Origin: JACVRW01 sp963837445
GTDB taxonomy: Bacteria > Actinomycetota > Thermoleophilia > Solirubrobacterales > Thermoleophilaceae
Assembly (NCBI GenBank): GCA_963837445.1
Contig: CAWINK010000021.1
Location: forward strand, 372,001-436,000
Reading direction: 5' to 3'
DNA: 64,000 nucleotides
A model generated the notes under the pieces. The model was not told the origin of the DNA. It was given only the letters and a program-made list of their open reading frames with translations, and did no database searches. This document shows positions 34,827 through 42,493 of the stretch, piece by piece. Position numbers and translations under genes: made by a program. Position 1 is the stretch's first letter. Every line of letters starts with the position of its first letter.

Positions 34827-35936
34827 CTACTGGATGCCGGCCGCCTTGCAGCCAGCCGCGTACTTGCCGGTGCAGATCTCGTCCACCGACCAGAACTTGT
34901 CCTTGATGATCGTGTCGTCGATGTTGTCCTTGGTGACCGCGACCGGCGTGAGCAGGATCGACGGAACCTGCTTCATGCCGTTGTCGATCTGGTCGTCCGT
35001 GGCCGGCGGGTCCTCGCCAGTGGCGAGCGCCACTGCGAGCTCCGCCGCGGCCTCGGCCTCGGCCTTGATCGCCTTGTAGACGGTCATGTACTGCTCGTCC
35101 ACGAGGATCCGCTGGATGGCCGCGAGCTCCGCGTCCTGCCCGGTCGTCGGGCGGGTCTTCGGATCGATGCCGTTGCCCTTCATGGCAGCGATCGCGCCGC
35201 CGCCGGTTCCGTCGTTCGCGGCGTAGACACCCACGAACCCGTCCTTGCCGACGGCCGTGATCGCCTGCTCCATCTCCTGCTGGGCCTTGTCCGGGCTCCA
35301 GTCAGGCGTGTCGTACTCCTTCGCGACCTTGAACTCGCTGCCATCGATGACGCTGTGCGCGCCCTCCTTGAACAGCTTGGCGTTGTTGTCGGTGGGCGCG
35401 CCGTTGATCATGATGATGTCGCCCTTGGCGCCGTCGTCGGTGAGCTTCTTGACGAGGCTCTCGCCCTGGAGCTTGCCGACCTGCTCGTTGTCGAACGAGA
35501 TGTAGTAGTCGATGTCGGCGTCCGTGATCAGACGGTCGTAGCTGATGACCGGGATCTGCCGCGACTTCGCGTTCTGCACGATCGCGCCGGCCGACGCCGC
35601 GTCGACCGGGTCGAGCACGAGCACCTTCGCGCCCTGCGTGATCGCCGCCTCGGCCTGCTGCTGCTGCTTGGCCGCGTCCTGATCGGCGTTCGAGTAGATG
35701 ATCTCGCAGTCCGCGCAGAGCTCCTTCGCCTTGCGTTCGAAGTTCGGACGATCCTGCGACTCGTAGCGTGCGGTCTTCGACTCGGGCAGCAGCAGAGCGA
35801 TCGAGCCGCTTTCGCCGCCGCCGTCACCACCACCGCCTCCGCCAGCGGAGCCGCCATCGTCGTCGTCACCGCACGCTGCGAGCGCCATGACGCCCACCAG
35901 CGCGAAGATCACACCGAGGGTTCTGAGCTTGAGCAT
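34827..35936 (-). CDS. xylF: Sugar ABC transporter substrate-binding lipoprotein (XylF-like)
   Basis: 369 aa. Lipoprotein signal (MLKLRTLGVIFALVGVMALAAC, lipobox LAAC), a Gly/Asp-rich linker, then a periplasmic-binding-protein-1-like domain: SIALLLPESKTARYES, VLVLDPVDAASAGAIV, VISYDRLITDADIDYYISFDN, VGVYAANDGTGGGAIAAM and TGQDAELAAIQRI. These match the xylose-binding group. GGAGGAGG lies a few bases before the ATG. It starts 15 bases after the ROK regulator gene. Confidence 0.92.
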   Translation of the reverse strand: MLKLRTLGVIFALVGVMALAACGDDDDGGSAGGGGGGDGGGESGSIALLLPESKTARYESQDRPNFERKAKELCADCEIIYSNADQDAAKQQQQAEAAITQGAKVLVLDPVDAASAGAIVQNAKSRQIPVISYDRLITDADIDYYISFDNEQVGKLQGESLVKKLTDDGAKGDIIMINGAPTDNNAKLFKEGAHSVIDGSEFKVAKEYDTPDWSPDKAQQEMEQAITAVGKDGFVGVYAANDGTGGGAIAAMKGNGIDPKTRPTTGQDAELAAIQRILVDEQYMTVYKAIKAEAEAAAELAVALATGEDPPATDDQIDNGMKQVPSILLTPVAVTKDNIDDTIIKDKFWSVDEICTGKYAAGCKAAGIQ

Positions 35937-35950
35937 GTGTCCTCCTCCTC

Positions 35951-37165
35951 TTACCGAGTTGCCGTTGCCTGCTTGACCGCCGGGGCCGGCCCGCTCCATG
36001 CGGGACCGGCCTCATGGAGCACGAGCGCCACCGCGCCGAGCAGCTCGGCGCGCTCCCCGAGCTCACCGAGGACGATCTCCACGTCCTCCGCTGCGCTCGG
36101 AATGGCTCGTAGTCCCACCGCTTCTCTGAGCGGGTCCAGCAGCACGTCTCCGGCGACGGCCATGCTGCCCCCCACGATGATCCGCTCGGGGTTGATCAGG
36201 TTGCATAGGTCCGCCACCGCGGCCCCGATGTGGCGGCCGGCGTCGGCGAGCGCGCGCCGGCAGCCGGGATCGCCGTCGACTGCGCGCTGAGTCACGTCGT
36301 CCGGGCCGAGCGGCTCGCCGAGGCTGCGGCTCAGGAGGCCCGCTATCGCCGCGGCGCTTGCGTACGTCTCGAGGCAGCCGCGGCTCCCGCAGCGGCAGAT
36401 GTCGCCCGTCTCGTCGAGCGACGTGTGGCCAATCTCTCCGGCCGTACCCCCGGTGCCCTCGAACAGTCGCCCGTCGATCACGATTCCGGCGCCGATTCCC
36501 GTCGCCAGCTTGAGGTAGACGAGCCCGGAGGCGCCGCGACCGGCACCCCAGATGGCTTCGGCGAGCGCACCGAGGTTGGCGTCGTTGCGCAGCCAGACCT
36601 CCATGCCGAGGCGATCGCTCATCCTCTCGGCCGCGTGCGTGCCGGCCCAGCCGGGCAGGATCGCGGACGAGCCCACCAGGCCGCTGCGATGAACCGGGCC
36701 CGGAAGGCCCATCCCAACGCCGAGCACCCGCTCGCGGTCCGCGCCCGCGGCGCCCAGCACGAGCTCGACCAGCTTGGCCGCGCACTCGATTCCGGTGGCG
36801 GCGTCGTAGTCGTCCGGCATCTCGCGCCACTCCTCCGCGAGCAGCTCGTGGGAGAGGTCGGCGAGCGCGACCGCGAGATGGCGCTTGCCGAAGTCCACGC
36901 CGATGGCGAGGCCCGCCGCGGGATAGAGCGCGATCGGCGCCGGCGGGCGGCCACCGCCCCCTGGGGAGCGCCCGTCCGGGTCGCGGTCGACCACGATTCC
37001 CTCGGCCTGCAATGCGGCCACGATCGTCGAAACGGTCGATCGCGACAGGTGCGTGTGGCGTGCCACGTCGGCGCGGCTGGTGACCCCCAGGATCTGCAAT
37101 GCATGGATCACGCGCAGCCGGTTCGACTCGCGCAGGGACGGCGTGGCCCCTGGCTCCTCCTCCAT
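35951..37165 (-). CDS. ROK family transcriptional regulator (XylR/NagC-like)
   Basis: 404 aa. An N-terminal winged helix-turn-helix (RVIHALQILGVTSRADVARHTHLSRSTVSTIV) is followed by a ROK kinase-like domain: IGVDFGKRHLAVALADL, GVGMGLPGPVH, YLKLATGIGAGIVIDG, GGTAGEIGHTSL, and the zinc motif CRCGSRGCLETYAS. It is the first gene of the sugar operon, so it probably represses or activates it in response to the imported sugar. It has its own promoter-like sequence directly upstream. Confidence 0.92.
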   Translation of the reverse strand: MEEEPGATPSLRESNRLRVIHALQILGVTSRADVARHTHLSRSTVSTIVAALQAEGIVVDRDPDGRSPGGGGRPPAPIALYPAAGLAIGVDFGKRHLAVALADLSHELLAEEWREMPDDYDAATGIECAAKLVELVLGAAGADRERVLGVGMGLPGPVHRSGLVGSSAILPGWAGTHAAERMSDRLGMEVWLRNDANLGALAEAIWGAGRGASGLVYLKLATGIGAGIVIDGRLFEGTGGTAGEIGHTSLDETGDICRCGSRGCLETYASAAAIAGLLSRSLGEPLGPDDVTQRAVDGDPGCRRALADAGRHIGAAVADLCNLINPERIIVGGSMAVAGDVLLDPLREAVGLRAIPSAAEDVEIVLGELGERAELLGAVALVLHEAGPAWSGPAPAVKQATATR

Positions 37166-37172
37166 GGGCGCG

Positions 37173-37202
37173 ATCCTCTCCGACGGCCAGGGGGTTTGTC
37201 AA
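37173..37202 (-). promoter_or_regulatory. Promoter of the ROK-xyl operon
   Basis: TTGACA (37202 to 37197) and GAGGAT (37178 to 37173) with an 18-base spacer; GAGGAT ends 7 nt before the ATG at 37165. It is the clearest -35/-10 pair in the window and also predicts a leaderless mRNA. Confidence 0.6.
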
Positions 37203-37321
37203 GGGCTCGGCCGAAGTCGGCGCAAAAACCTCTGGTCTTTGTTCGATCCTTCCTCAAAATCGCTTGCCATCCGGCACGGCCAGGATGGTTCGGGGCACGA
37301 TTTCGGTGGTATTGATCGAGG

Positions 37322-38512
37322 ATGACTGCGGCCGCTAAGGCATGCGACACCGCGCCGACCGACGGAATCGCGTCGCTCGCGGAGCGCTTCGATCCGGGCG
37401 TGATGCACGTCCCGGGCGGGCGCGCTCGCGTCCGGCTGGTGGTGACCGGCGGCCGTGCCCGCGACGCGGTGATCTACGGCCGGCGGCTCCGGCTCCGTGA
37501 TGCGCAGGAGAGCGCCGAGCCGGACTGCGTGCTCAGCGCCCACCCGGCAACGTGGCGACGGATCGCCGCCGACATACGCGGAGGTATGGACGCCTTCCGC
37601 GCCGGGCGGCTTCAAATCCGCGGCAGCCTGCACGTGGGCGTGGGGTTCCTGGCGGCCACCAACGGCTCCCGCGAGCCGGGCCGACTCGAGTTCGGCGTGG
37701 CGCGCACGCGCGAATTCGGCTCGATCTCCGTGCTCGCGGCCGGCACCGGGCCCGAGACGATCCTGTGCCTCCACGGCCTCGGCGGCACGAAGGCGTCCTT
37801 CCTCCCCACCGTCTCGGCGCTGGCGGACAGCTACCGCGTCGTCGCGATCGACCTCCCGGGATTCGGCGAGTCGAACAAGCCGATCGGCGCGCGGTACGAC
37901 GCGCCCTGGTTCGCCCGCTCGGCGTTCGCCGCGATGGATGCGCTCGGCATCGAGCGCGCGCACATCGCGGGCAACAGCATGGGCGGGCGGGTGGCGATCG
38001 AGGCGGGGCTCGTGGACCCCGACCGCACGGGCGGGCTACTGCTGCTGAGCCCGGCGCTCGCCTGGCTGCGCTCGCGCCCCTGGGCGCCGGTGCTGCGCGC
38101 GCTGCGGCCCGAGCTCGGGCTGATCCAGCCGGCGCCACGGCCTGTGGTGGAGGCCATGGTGCGGCGGCTCGTGCCGGCGAACGGCGGCTGGACCTCGGCG
38201 GGCGTGGACGAGTTCCTGCGCGCCTATCTCAGCCCCAGCGGGCGGGCGGCCTTCTACGCCGCCGCGCGCAACATCTACCTGGACGAGCCCCACGGGGAGA
38301 ACGGATTCTGGACTCGCCTGGAGACGCTCCAGTGCGACTCGCTGTTCGTCTGGGGCCGCAAGGACACGCTCGTCCCGATCGGCTTCATGAAGCACGTGGA
38401 GAAGGCGCTGCCGGGGGCGCGCCACGTCGAGCTCCCGTGCGGCCATGTGCCACAGGTCGAACGGCCGCGCGAGACGCACGCGGCCATCAGGAAGTTCCTG
38501 ACCGACCTGTAG
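37322..38512 (+). CDS. Fusion of an SCP2-like domain and an alpha/beta hydrolase
   Basis: 396 aa. Residues about 20-115 look like an SCP2 sterol-carrier-type lipid-binding domain (RVRLVVTGGRARDAVI ... CVLSAHPATWRRIAADIRGGMDAFRAGRLQIRGSLHVG). From about 125 onward is an alpha/beta hydrolase: ETILCLHGLGGTKASFL (oxyanion HG), VVAIDLPGFGESNKP, nucleophile elbow HIAGNSMGGRVAIEAG, FVWGRKDTLVPIGF (acid) and LPCGHVPQVERP (His). All triad positions are present. A lipid-binding domain joined to an esterase suggests action on a hydrophobic ester. It is divergent from the ROK gene; the start is ATG at 37322. Confidence 0.85.
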   Translation: MTAAAKACDTAPTDGIASLAERFDPGVMHVPGGRARVRLVVTGGRARDAVIYGRRLRLRDAQESAEPDCVLSAHPATWRRIAADIRGGMDAFRAGRLQIRGSLHVGVGFLAATNGSREPGRLEFGVARTREFGSISVLAAGTGPETILCLHGLGGTKASFLPTVSALADSYRVVAIDLPGFGESNKPIGARYDAPWFARSAFAAMDALGIERAHIAGNSMGGRVAIEAGLVDPDRTGGLLLLSPALAWLRSRPWAPVLRALRPELGLIQPAPRPVVEAMVRRLVPANGGWTSAGVDEFLRAYLSPSGRAAFYAAARNIYLDEPHGENGFWTRLETLQCDSLFVWGRKDTLVPIGFMKHVEKALPGARHVELPCGHVPQVERPRETHAAIRKFLTDL

Positions 38513-38521
38513 GCGCTGGTG

Positions 38522-38635
38522 CTACTGCTGGTCGCCGGCGGCCTCGTCGCCGCCGCCGGTCTCGTCGTTTCCGCCATCGCCCTCCTGCTGCTCCTCGGGC
38601 GTGACCTCTTCCGGTGTGGTCTCTGGGGTTTCCAT
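38522..38635 (-). CDS. Possible 37-aa acidic small protein
   Basis: METPETTPEEVTPEEQ..., then Gly/Asp/Glu-rich to a C-terminal AAGDQQ. An AGAGGGG ribosome-binding site lies about 5 nt before the ATG. It fills the gap between the hydrolase and the P450 on the opposite strand. No family recognised; composition alone could be chance in GC-rich DNA. Confidence 0.3.
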   Translation of the reverse strand: METPETTPEEVTPEEQQEGDGGNDETGGGDEAAGDQQ

Positions 38636-38675
38636 GTGGCCCCTCTACCCGGGAGAACCCGGTACAACCTCTCGG

Positions 38676-40097
38676 GTGAGCTTCCCGCCCGGACCCAGGA
38701 TGCCCAGTCTGCTTCAGGCGGCGTTCGTAACGGCCTCGCCCTACGGCTGGATGATCCGCCGCTGGCGACGCTACGGGGACATCTTCTCCTCGCGCTTCCC
38801 GATCTTCGGCCGGGTCGTGTACGTGGCCGACCCCGCCGAGGTGAAGCGCGTCTTCACCGGCGACCCGACGATCTTCCACGCCGGCGAGGCCAACACGCTC
38901 GCCCTCGGCGACGCCCTCGGCGAGCACTCGCTCCTGACGCTCGACGAGCAGCGCCACATGAGCCAGCGCAAGCTGCTGCTCCCGCCCTTCCACGGCGAGA
39001 GCGTGCGCCGCTACGTGGAGGTGATGGCCGAGGCCACCGAGCGCGAGGTGGCGCGCTGGCCGATCGGCAAGGAGATCGAGCTGCGCCCGCGCATGCAGGC
39101 GATCACGCTCGAGGTGATCCTGCGGGCGGTGTTCGGCGTGCGCGACGACGAGCGCATGGACCGCTTCCGCGAGCGCATCCCGCCGCTCGGCGAGCTGTCG
39201 AGCGTCCTGAACTGGATGCCCTTCTTCGACCGCGATATCGGCGGGCTCACCCCGGCGGCCCGCTTCCGCAAGGCACTGGCGGCCGTCGACGAGCTGATCT
39301 ACGCGGAGATCGCCGACCGGCGCGCCGCGGACGACGGCGAGGCGCGGGATGACGTGCTGTCCCTGCTGCTGGCCGCGCGCCATGACGACGGCACGGCGAT
39401 GACCGACGTGGAGCTGCGCGACGAGCTGATGACGCTGCTAACCGCCGGCCACGAGACCACGGCCACCGGATTGTCGTGGGCATTCGAGCGCCTGCTCCGG
39501 ACGCCGCGCGTGCTCGAGCGGCTTACCGAGTCACTCGACGACGACGACTATCTGGACGCGGTGGTCAAGGAGACGCTGCGCGTCCGGCCGGTGATCGTGG
39601 ACGTGGCCCGCAGGCTCACGCGTGACACGGAGGTGGCCGGCTGGCAGCTGCCCGCCGGCACGCTCGTGCTCCCGGCGATCGCTGTGCTCCACGCCCGCCC
39701 GGACCTGTACGAGGAGCCGGACGAGTTCCGGCCGGAGCGCTTCATGGACGGGAACGTGGAGTCATACGCCTGGATCCCGTTCGGCGGCGGGGTGCGGCGC
39801 TGCATCGGCGCCTCGTTCGCCCAGGTCGAGATGAGGACCGTGCTGCGCGAGGTGCTGCGGCGCGTGCGGCTGCGGGCGCCCTCGCAGCGCCCCGAGCGCG
39901 GACTCATTCGGCACGTGACGGTCGTGCCGGGTCGCGGCTGCCGGGTGGTGGTCGAGGGGAAAACGATGCTCGCGGGCACCGCCCGCTCGCCGGTCGGGCT
40001 AAGCGTCGAGCCGGCTGCGAAACTCGCCGGCGCCCACAACGGTCGCCCCGGCATAGCGGACGCGCCGGGCGAGGTCGCCGTCCGAGGTCACGACTGA
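38676..40097 (+). CDS. Cytochrome P450
   Basis: Heme monooxygenase of 473 aa. N-terminal proline-rich VSFPPGPRMP, I-helix LLTAGHETTATGLSWA, K-helix VKETLRVRP (ExxR), the PERFMDG segment, and the heme loop WIPFGGGVRRCIGASFAQVEM with the cysteine ligand are clear. Soluble, with no membrane anchor. The GTG at 38676 has TACAAC 7 nt upstream; an ATG at 38634 is possible. The normal P450 end (RHVTVVPGRGCRVVV) is followed by about 40 unusual residues that run antisense into the NYN gene, so the last 99 bases overlap it. Substrate unknown; no ferredoxin gene nearby. Confidence 0.92.
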   Translation: MSFPPGPRMPSLLQAAFVTASPYGWMIRRWRRYGDIFSSRFPIFGRVVYVADPAEVKRVFTGDPTIFHAGEANTLALGDALGEHSLLTLDEQRHMSQRKLLLPPFHGESVRRYVEVMAEATEREVARWPIGKEIELRPRMQAITLEVILRAVFGVRDDERMDRFRERIPPLGELSSVLNWMPFFDRDIGGLTPAARFRKALAAVDELIYAEIADRRAADDGEARDDVLSLLLAARHDDGTAMTDVELRDELMTLLTAGHETTATGLSWAFERLLRTPRVLERLTESLDDDDYLDAVVKETLRVRPVIVDVARRLTRDTEVAGWQLPAGTLVLPAIAVLHARPDLYEEPDEFRPERFMDGNVESYAWIPFGGGVRRCIGASFAQVEMRTVLREVLRRVRLRAPSQRPERGLIRHVTVVPGRGCRVVVEGKTMLAGTARSPVGLSVEPAAKLAGAHNGRPGIADAPGEVAVRGHD

Positions 40098-40370
40098 CAG
40101 ATCCGCAGGGTCGGCGTCGGACTCCACGATCGCCGCGATGTCGTCATCCGCCGCATTCGGTCCCCGGCGCGAGGCGAACTGGACCGTGACCCCGGGGCCA
40201 CCCTCGAGCTCGAACGGCCTGCCGTCGAGGACCACGCTCACGGGCTCGCCGCTGCGCGCGGCGAAGTCGCCGAGCTGCTCCACGAGCGCGCGCATCGCGC
40301 CGGGCCGGTCACGCCACCAGCCCGTCGGCCGCGAGCCGATCACGTTCATGCCGTCGATCAGCCATCTCAC
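39999..40370 (-). CDS. NYN domain protein (YacP-like putative RNase)
   Basis: 123 aa, a compact PIN/NYN-type nuclease fold. Acidic active-site candidates are in RWLIDGMNVIGSRP, VSVVLDGRPFE, NAADDDIAAIVE and VVTSDGDLARRV. The family includes YacP/Rae1, a ribosome-dependent mRNA endonuclease in Bacillus. The GTG at 40370 overlaps the stop of the preceding small membrane gene (GTGA). Its 3' end lies under the P450 gene on the other strand. Confidence 0.82.
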   Translation of the reverse strand: MRWLIDGMNVIGSRPTGWWRDRPGAMRALVEQLGDFAARSGEPVSVVLDGRPFELEGGPGVTVQFASRRGPNAADDDIAAIVESDADPADLSVVTSDGDLARRVRYAGATVVGAGEFRSRLDA

Positions 40371-40543
40371 CGCCGGCGTCTCACGAACAGGATGACCGCG
40401 CCGATCAACAGCAGCCCGGCCACCAGCTGCAATCCGAGCGACAGTCCCGTGCCCTCGTCCTTGGTGGCCTCGCGAATCGCGCCGAACATGATCGACGCGC
40501 CGAAGAAGAGCACGAGTGTCCAGAGCACGGTGTCCCGGTTCAC
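40367..40543 (-). CDS. Small two-helix membrane protein
   Basis: 58 aa: VNRDTVLWTLVLFFGASIMFG, a short charged loop (REATKDEG), then LSLGLQLVAGLLLIGAVILFV and an RRRR tail. Two transmembrane helices with positive-inside ends. TATCGT 7 nt before the GTG at 40543 supports this start, and the gene is coupled to the NYN gene by a 4-base overlap. Function unknown. Confidence 0.72.
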   Translation of the reverse strand: MNRDTVLWTLVLFFGASIMFGAIREATKDEGTGLSLGLQLVAGLLLIGAVILFVRRRR

Positions 40544-40550
40544 CGGCCGG

Positions 40551-40570
40551 ACGATACCCCCGGCTAGTCT
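40551..40570. promoter_or_regulatory. Divergent promoters (small membrane protein / EamA transporter)
   Basis: On the minus strand TATCGT (40551-40556) lies 7 nt before the GTG at 40543; on the plus strand TAGTCT (40565-40570) lies 8 nt before the GTG at 40579. Both look leaderless, and only 35 bases separate the two start codons. Confidence 0.45.
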
Positions 40571-40578
40571 CGATCGCC

Positions 40579-41466
40579 GTGACCGGCAGGCCCGTACTCG
40601 CCGCAGTACTCGGCGCGATGGTGATCGCGTTCTCGGCGATCCTCGTGCGGCTCGCGGAGGTGTCGCCGTCCACGGCCGCGTTCTTCCGCTGCGCATACGC
40701 CCTGCCAGTGCTCGCGCTGCTGGCATGGCTCGAGAGCCGGCGCTATGGCCCGCGAACGCTGCGCGAGCGTGTGCCGATGTGGATCGCGGGCGCGATGTTC
40801 GCCGCCGACCTCACCTTCTGGCACCACTCGATCGAGGCTGTGGGCGCGGGGCTTGCCACGGTCCTCGGCAACATCCAGGTGGTGCTTGTCGGCCTGCTGG
40901 CCTGGGCCGCGCTCAGCGAACGGCCAGACAACCGCTCGCTCGCGTCGATCCCCGTGGTGTTCGCCGGCGTGGTCCTGATCTCGGGGGTCGTCGGCAGCGG
41001 GGCCTACGGCGACGACCCGCTGCTGGGGGTGATCTTCGGCGTCCTCACGGCCATCACCTACGCGCTCTTCATCCTGATCCTGCGGCAGGGGAACGCCGAC
41101 GACAGGCGACCCGCGGGGCCATTGTTCGACGCCACGCTCAGTGCGGCCGTGTTCTCAGCGATCGGCGGCATCGTGGTGGGGGACATCGACTGGGCGCCCG
41201 ACCTCGAGGCGCAGGCATGGCTCGTGCTGCTTGCGCTGTCGTCGCAGGTGCTCGGATGGCTCCTGATCTCGGTCTCGCTTCCGCGCCTGCCGGCGGTGGT
41301 CACCTCGATCGTCCTGATGCTCCAACCGGTGGCCACGGTGTTCCTGGGGGCGCTGCTCCTGTCAGAAGCGCCGTCGGCGGTGCAGCTGCTCGGCGTGGCG
41401 ATCGTGATCGCCGGGGTGGCGGTCGCGACCTTGAAGCCGCGGGAGCGCGCGCCCACGCCCGTCTGA
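40579..41466 (+). CDS. EamA/DMT-family transporter
   Basis: 295 aa with ten predicted hydrophobic helices in two EamA repeats: AAVLGAMVIAFSAILVRLAE ... FFRCAYALPVLALLAWLE in the first, GVIFGVLTAITYALFILILRQ ... SIVLMLQPVATVFLGALLLSE in the second. A metabolite exporter fold (drug/metabolite superfamily). Substrate unknown. The GTG at 40579 is chosen from the -10-like TAGTCT just upstream and from the family N-terminus. Confidence 0.88.
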   Translation: MTGRPVLAAVLGAMVIAFSAILVRLAEVSPSTAAFFRCAYALPVLALLAWLESRRYGPRTLRERVPMWIAGAMFAADLTFWHHSIEAVGAGLATVLGNIQVVLVGLLAWAALSERPDNRSLASIPVVFAGVVLISGVVGSGAYGDDPLLGVIFGVLTAITYALFILILRQGNADDRRPAGPLFDATLSAAVFSAIGGIVVGDIDWAPDLEAQAWLVLLALSSQVLGWLLISVSLPRLPAVVTSIVLMLQPVATVFLGALLLSEAPSAVQLLGVAIVIAGVAVATLKPRERAPTPV

Positions 41467-41528
41467 GCTTGTAGCGCGTCTGGCCGTGTGAGACAGTCGT
41501 TTGGCCCCCTTACGACGGGCGGTGGCGC

Positions 41529-41894
41529 TTGGACTCGCCTCGCATACAGCTGATTCGAAGGCTCTTCGATCTCATGGAGACGAACAACATCGTCCGCGCG
41601 TCGGAGGAGCTGCTCGCGCACTCGGCCGATGAGGTCGTCTTCGAGCCGCTCGCGGCGCAGGGGCGCGTCCTCGTGGGCCGTGACGAGCTGCGCCGCTTCT
41701 GGGAGGGCTTCGAGGGGGACGGCGGCCGGTTGCGCGCCGGCGCCTACTCGGTGATCGAGGAGGAAGACTCCGTCGTCGTGAGCGGCTGGGTTCGGACTAT
41801 CAAGGACGGCCGGCTGGCGGACACGCAGTCGCGCTGGGTCTACCGCTTCAACGAGGACGACCAGGTCGTGAGCGCGCGCGTGGAGCGCGCCTAG
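41529..41894 (+). CDS. SnoaL/NTF2-like protein
   Basis: 121 aa, cone-shaped NTF2-like fold: an N-terminal helix (IQLIRRLFDLMETNN), ELLAHSADEVVFEPLAAQG, a GRDELRRFWEGFE segment, and paired strands with SVVVSGWVRTIKDGRLADTQSRWVYRF at the end. The family includes small hydrolases and isomerases as well as non-enzymes; no clear catalytic pair is visible. The TTG start has GGTGG just upstream. Confidence 0.75.
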   Translation: MDSPRIQLIRRLFDLMETNNIVRASEELLAHSADEVVFEPLAAQGRVLVGRDELRRFWEGFEGDGGRLRAGAYSVIEEEDSVVVSGWVRTIKDGRLADTQSRWVYRFNEDDQVVSARVERA

Positions 41895-41929
41895 GTGTAG
41901 CTCCCAAGGACGTTGTTGGGCACCGGGCG

Positions 41930-42448
41930 CTAGGCGGCGGCCGGCCGAGCCTCGGGCTCGGCCGATGGCCGCGGTGCCAGCAGGGCGCCGCCGAAGCAGA
42001 ACTCGCGCCCGAGCGCGAGGTCGGCGTCCAGGATCTTTCGGTAGTCGCGGGCGGAGACCATCCCAGCCTCGTCGCGCTCCCAGCGGTCGGCCGAGATGCG
42101 GGCCACCCAGCCGCGGCCGTAGGGCTGCGCGAGCAGCGCGTGCGGCGCCCGGCGCAGCAGCGGGTTGAGCTCGACGAGCGTGCCGCGCACGGGCGAGCCC
42201 ACCGCAACCGTCCGGTTGGAGCGCCCCTGCACTGTGGCCAGCGTCTCCCCCACGTCCACGCGATCGACCGCCCAGTACTCGATCTCCGGCGTGTACCAGA
42301 GCACCTCGCCCAGCGGAGCCGTGACGCCCACCGTCGCGATGCCGTCCTCGATCCGCGCCCAGACGTGGCGGCCGGGCAGGTACTGGCGGTCGGATGGAAG
42401 TGCGAAGCGGGCGGACGGGGCGGTGGCGACTACGGAGATGTCAGTCAC
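41930..42448 (-). CDS. Degenerate glycine-cleavage H-like protein lacking the lipoyl lysine
   Basis: 172 aa. The GcvH fold is visible: HVWARIEDGIATVGVTAPLGEVLWY, GETLATV, SPVRGTLVELNPLLRRAPHALLAQPYGRGWVARI. At the position of the lipoylated Lys (ESVKAASD in true H proteins) it has GRSNRTVA, so Asn79 stands in for Lys. It cannot be lipoylated there. A C-terminal Ala/Pro/Glu tail follows. No gcvT or gcvP is nearby. Likely a paralogue with a binding or scaffold role; function unknown. Confidence 0.72.
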   Translation of the reverse strand: MTDISVVATAPSARFALPSDRQYLPGRHVWARIEDGIATVGVTAPLGEVLWYTPEIEYWAVDRVDVGETLATVQGRSNRTVAVGSPVRGTLVELNPLLRRAPHALLAQPYGRGWVARISADRWERDEAGMVSARDYRKILDADLALGREFCFGGALLAPRPSAEPEARPAAA

Positions 42449-42493
42449 GAAACGCGAGCCTGATGCGTCTCCCGGACGGAAACTCCCTTTCGG

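Noticed and set aside
38522..38635. Pup (prokaryotic ubiquitin-like protein)
   Set aside because: Small, acidic and ending in Gln, but it lacks the GGQ/GGE C-terminus and the Pup helical core, and no proteasome genes are near.
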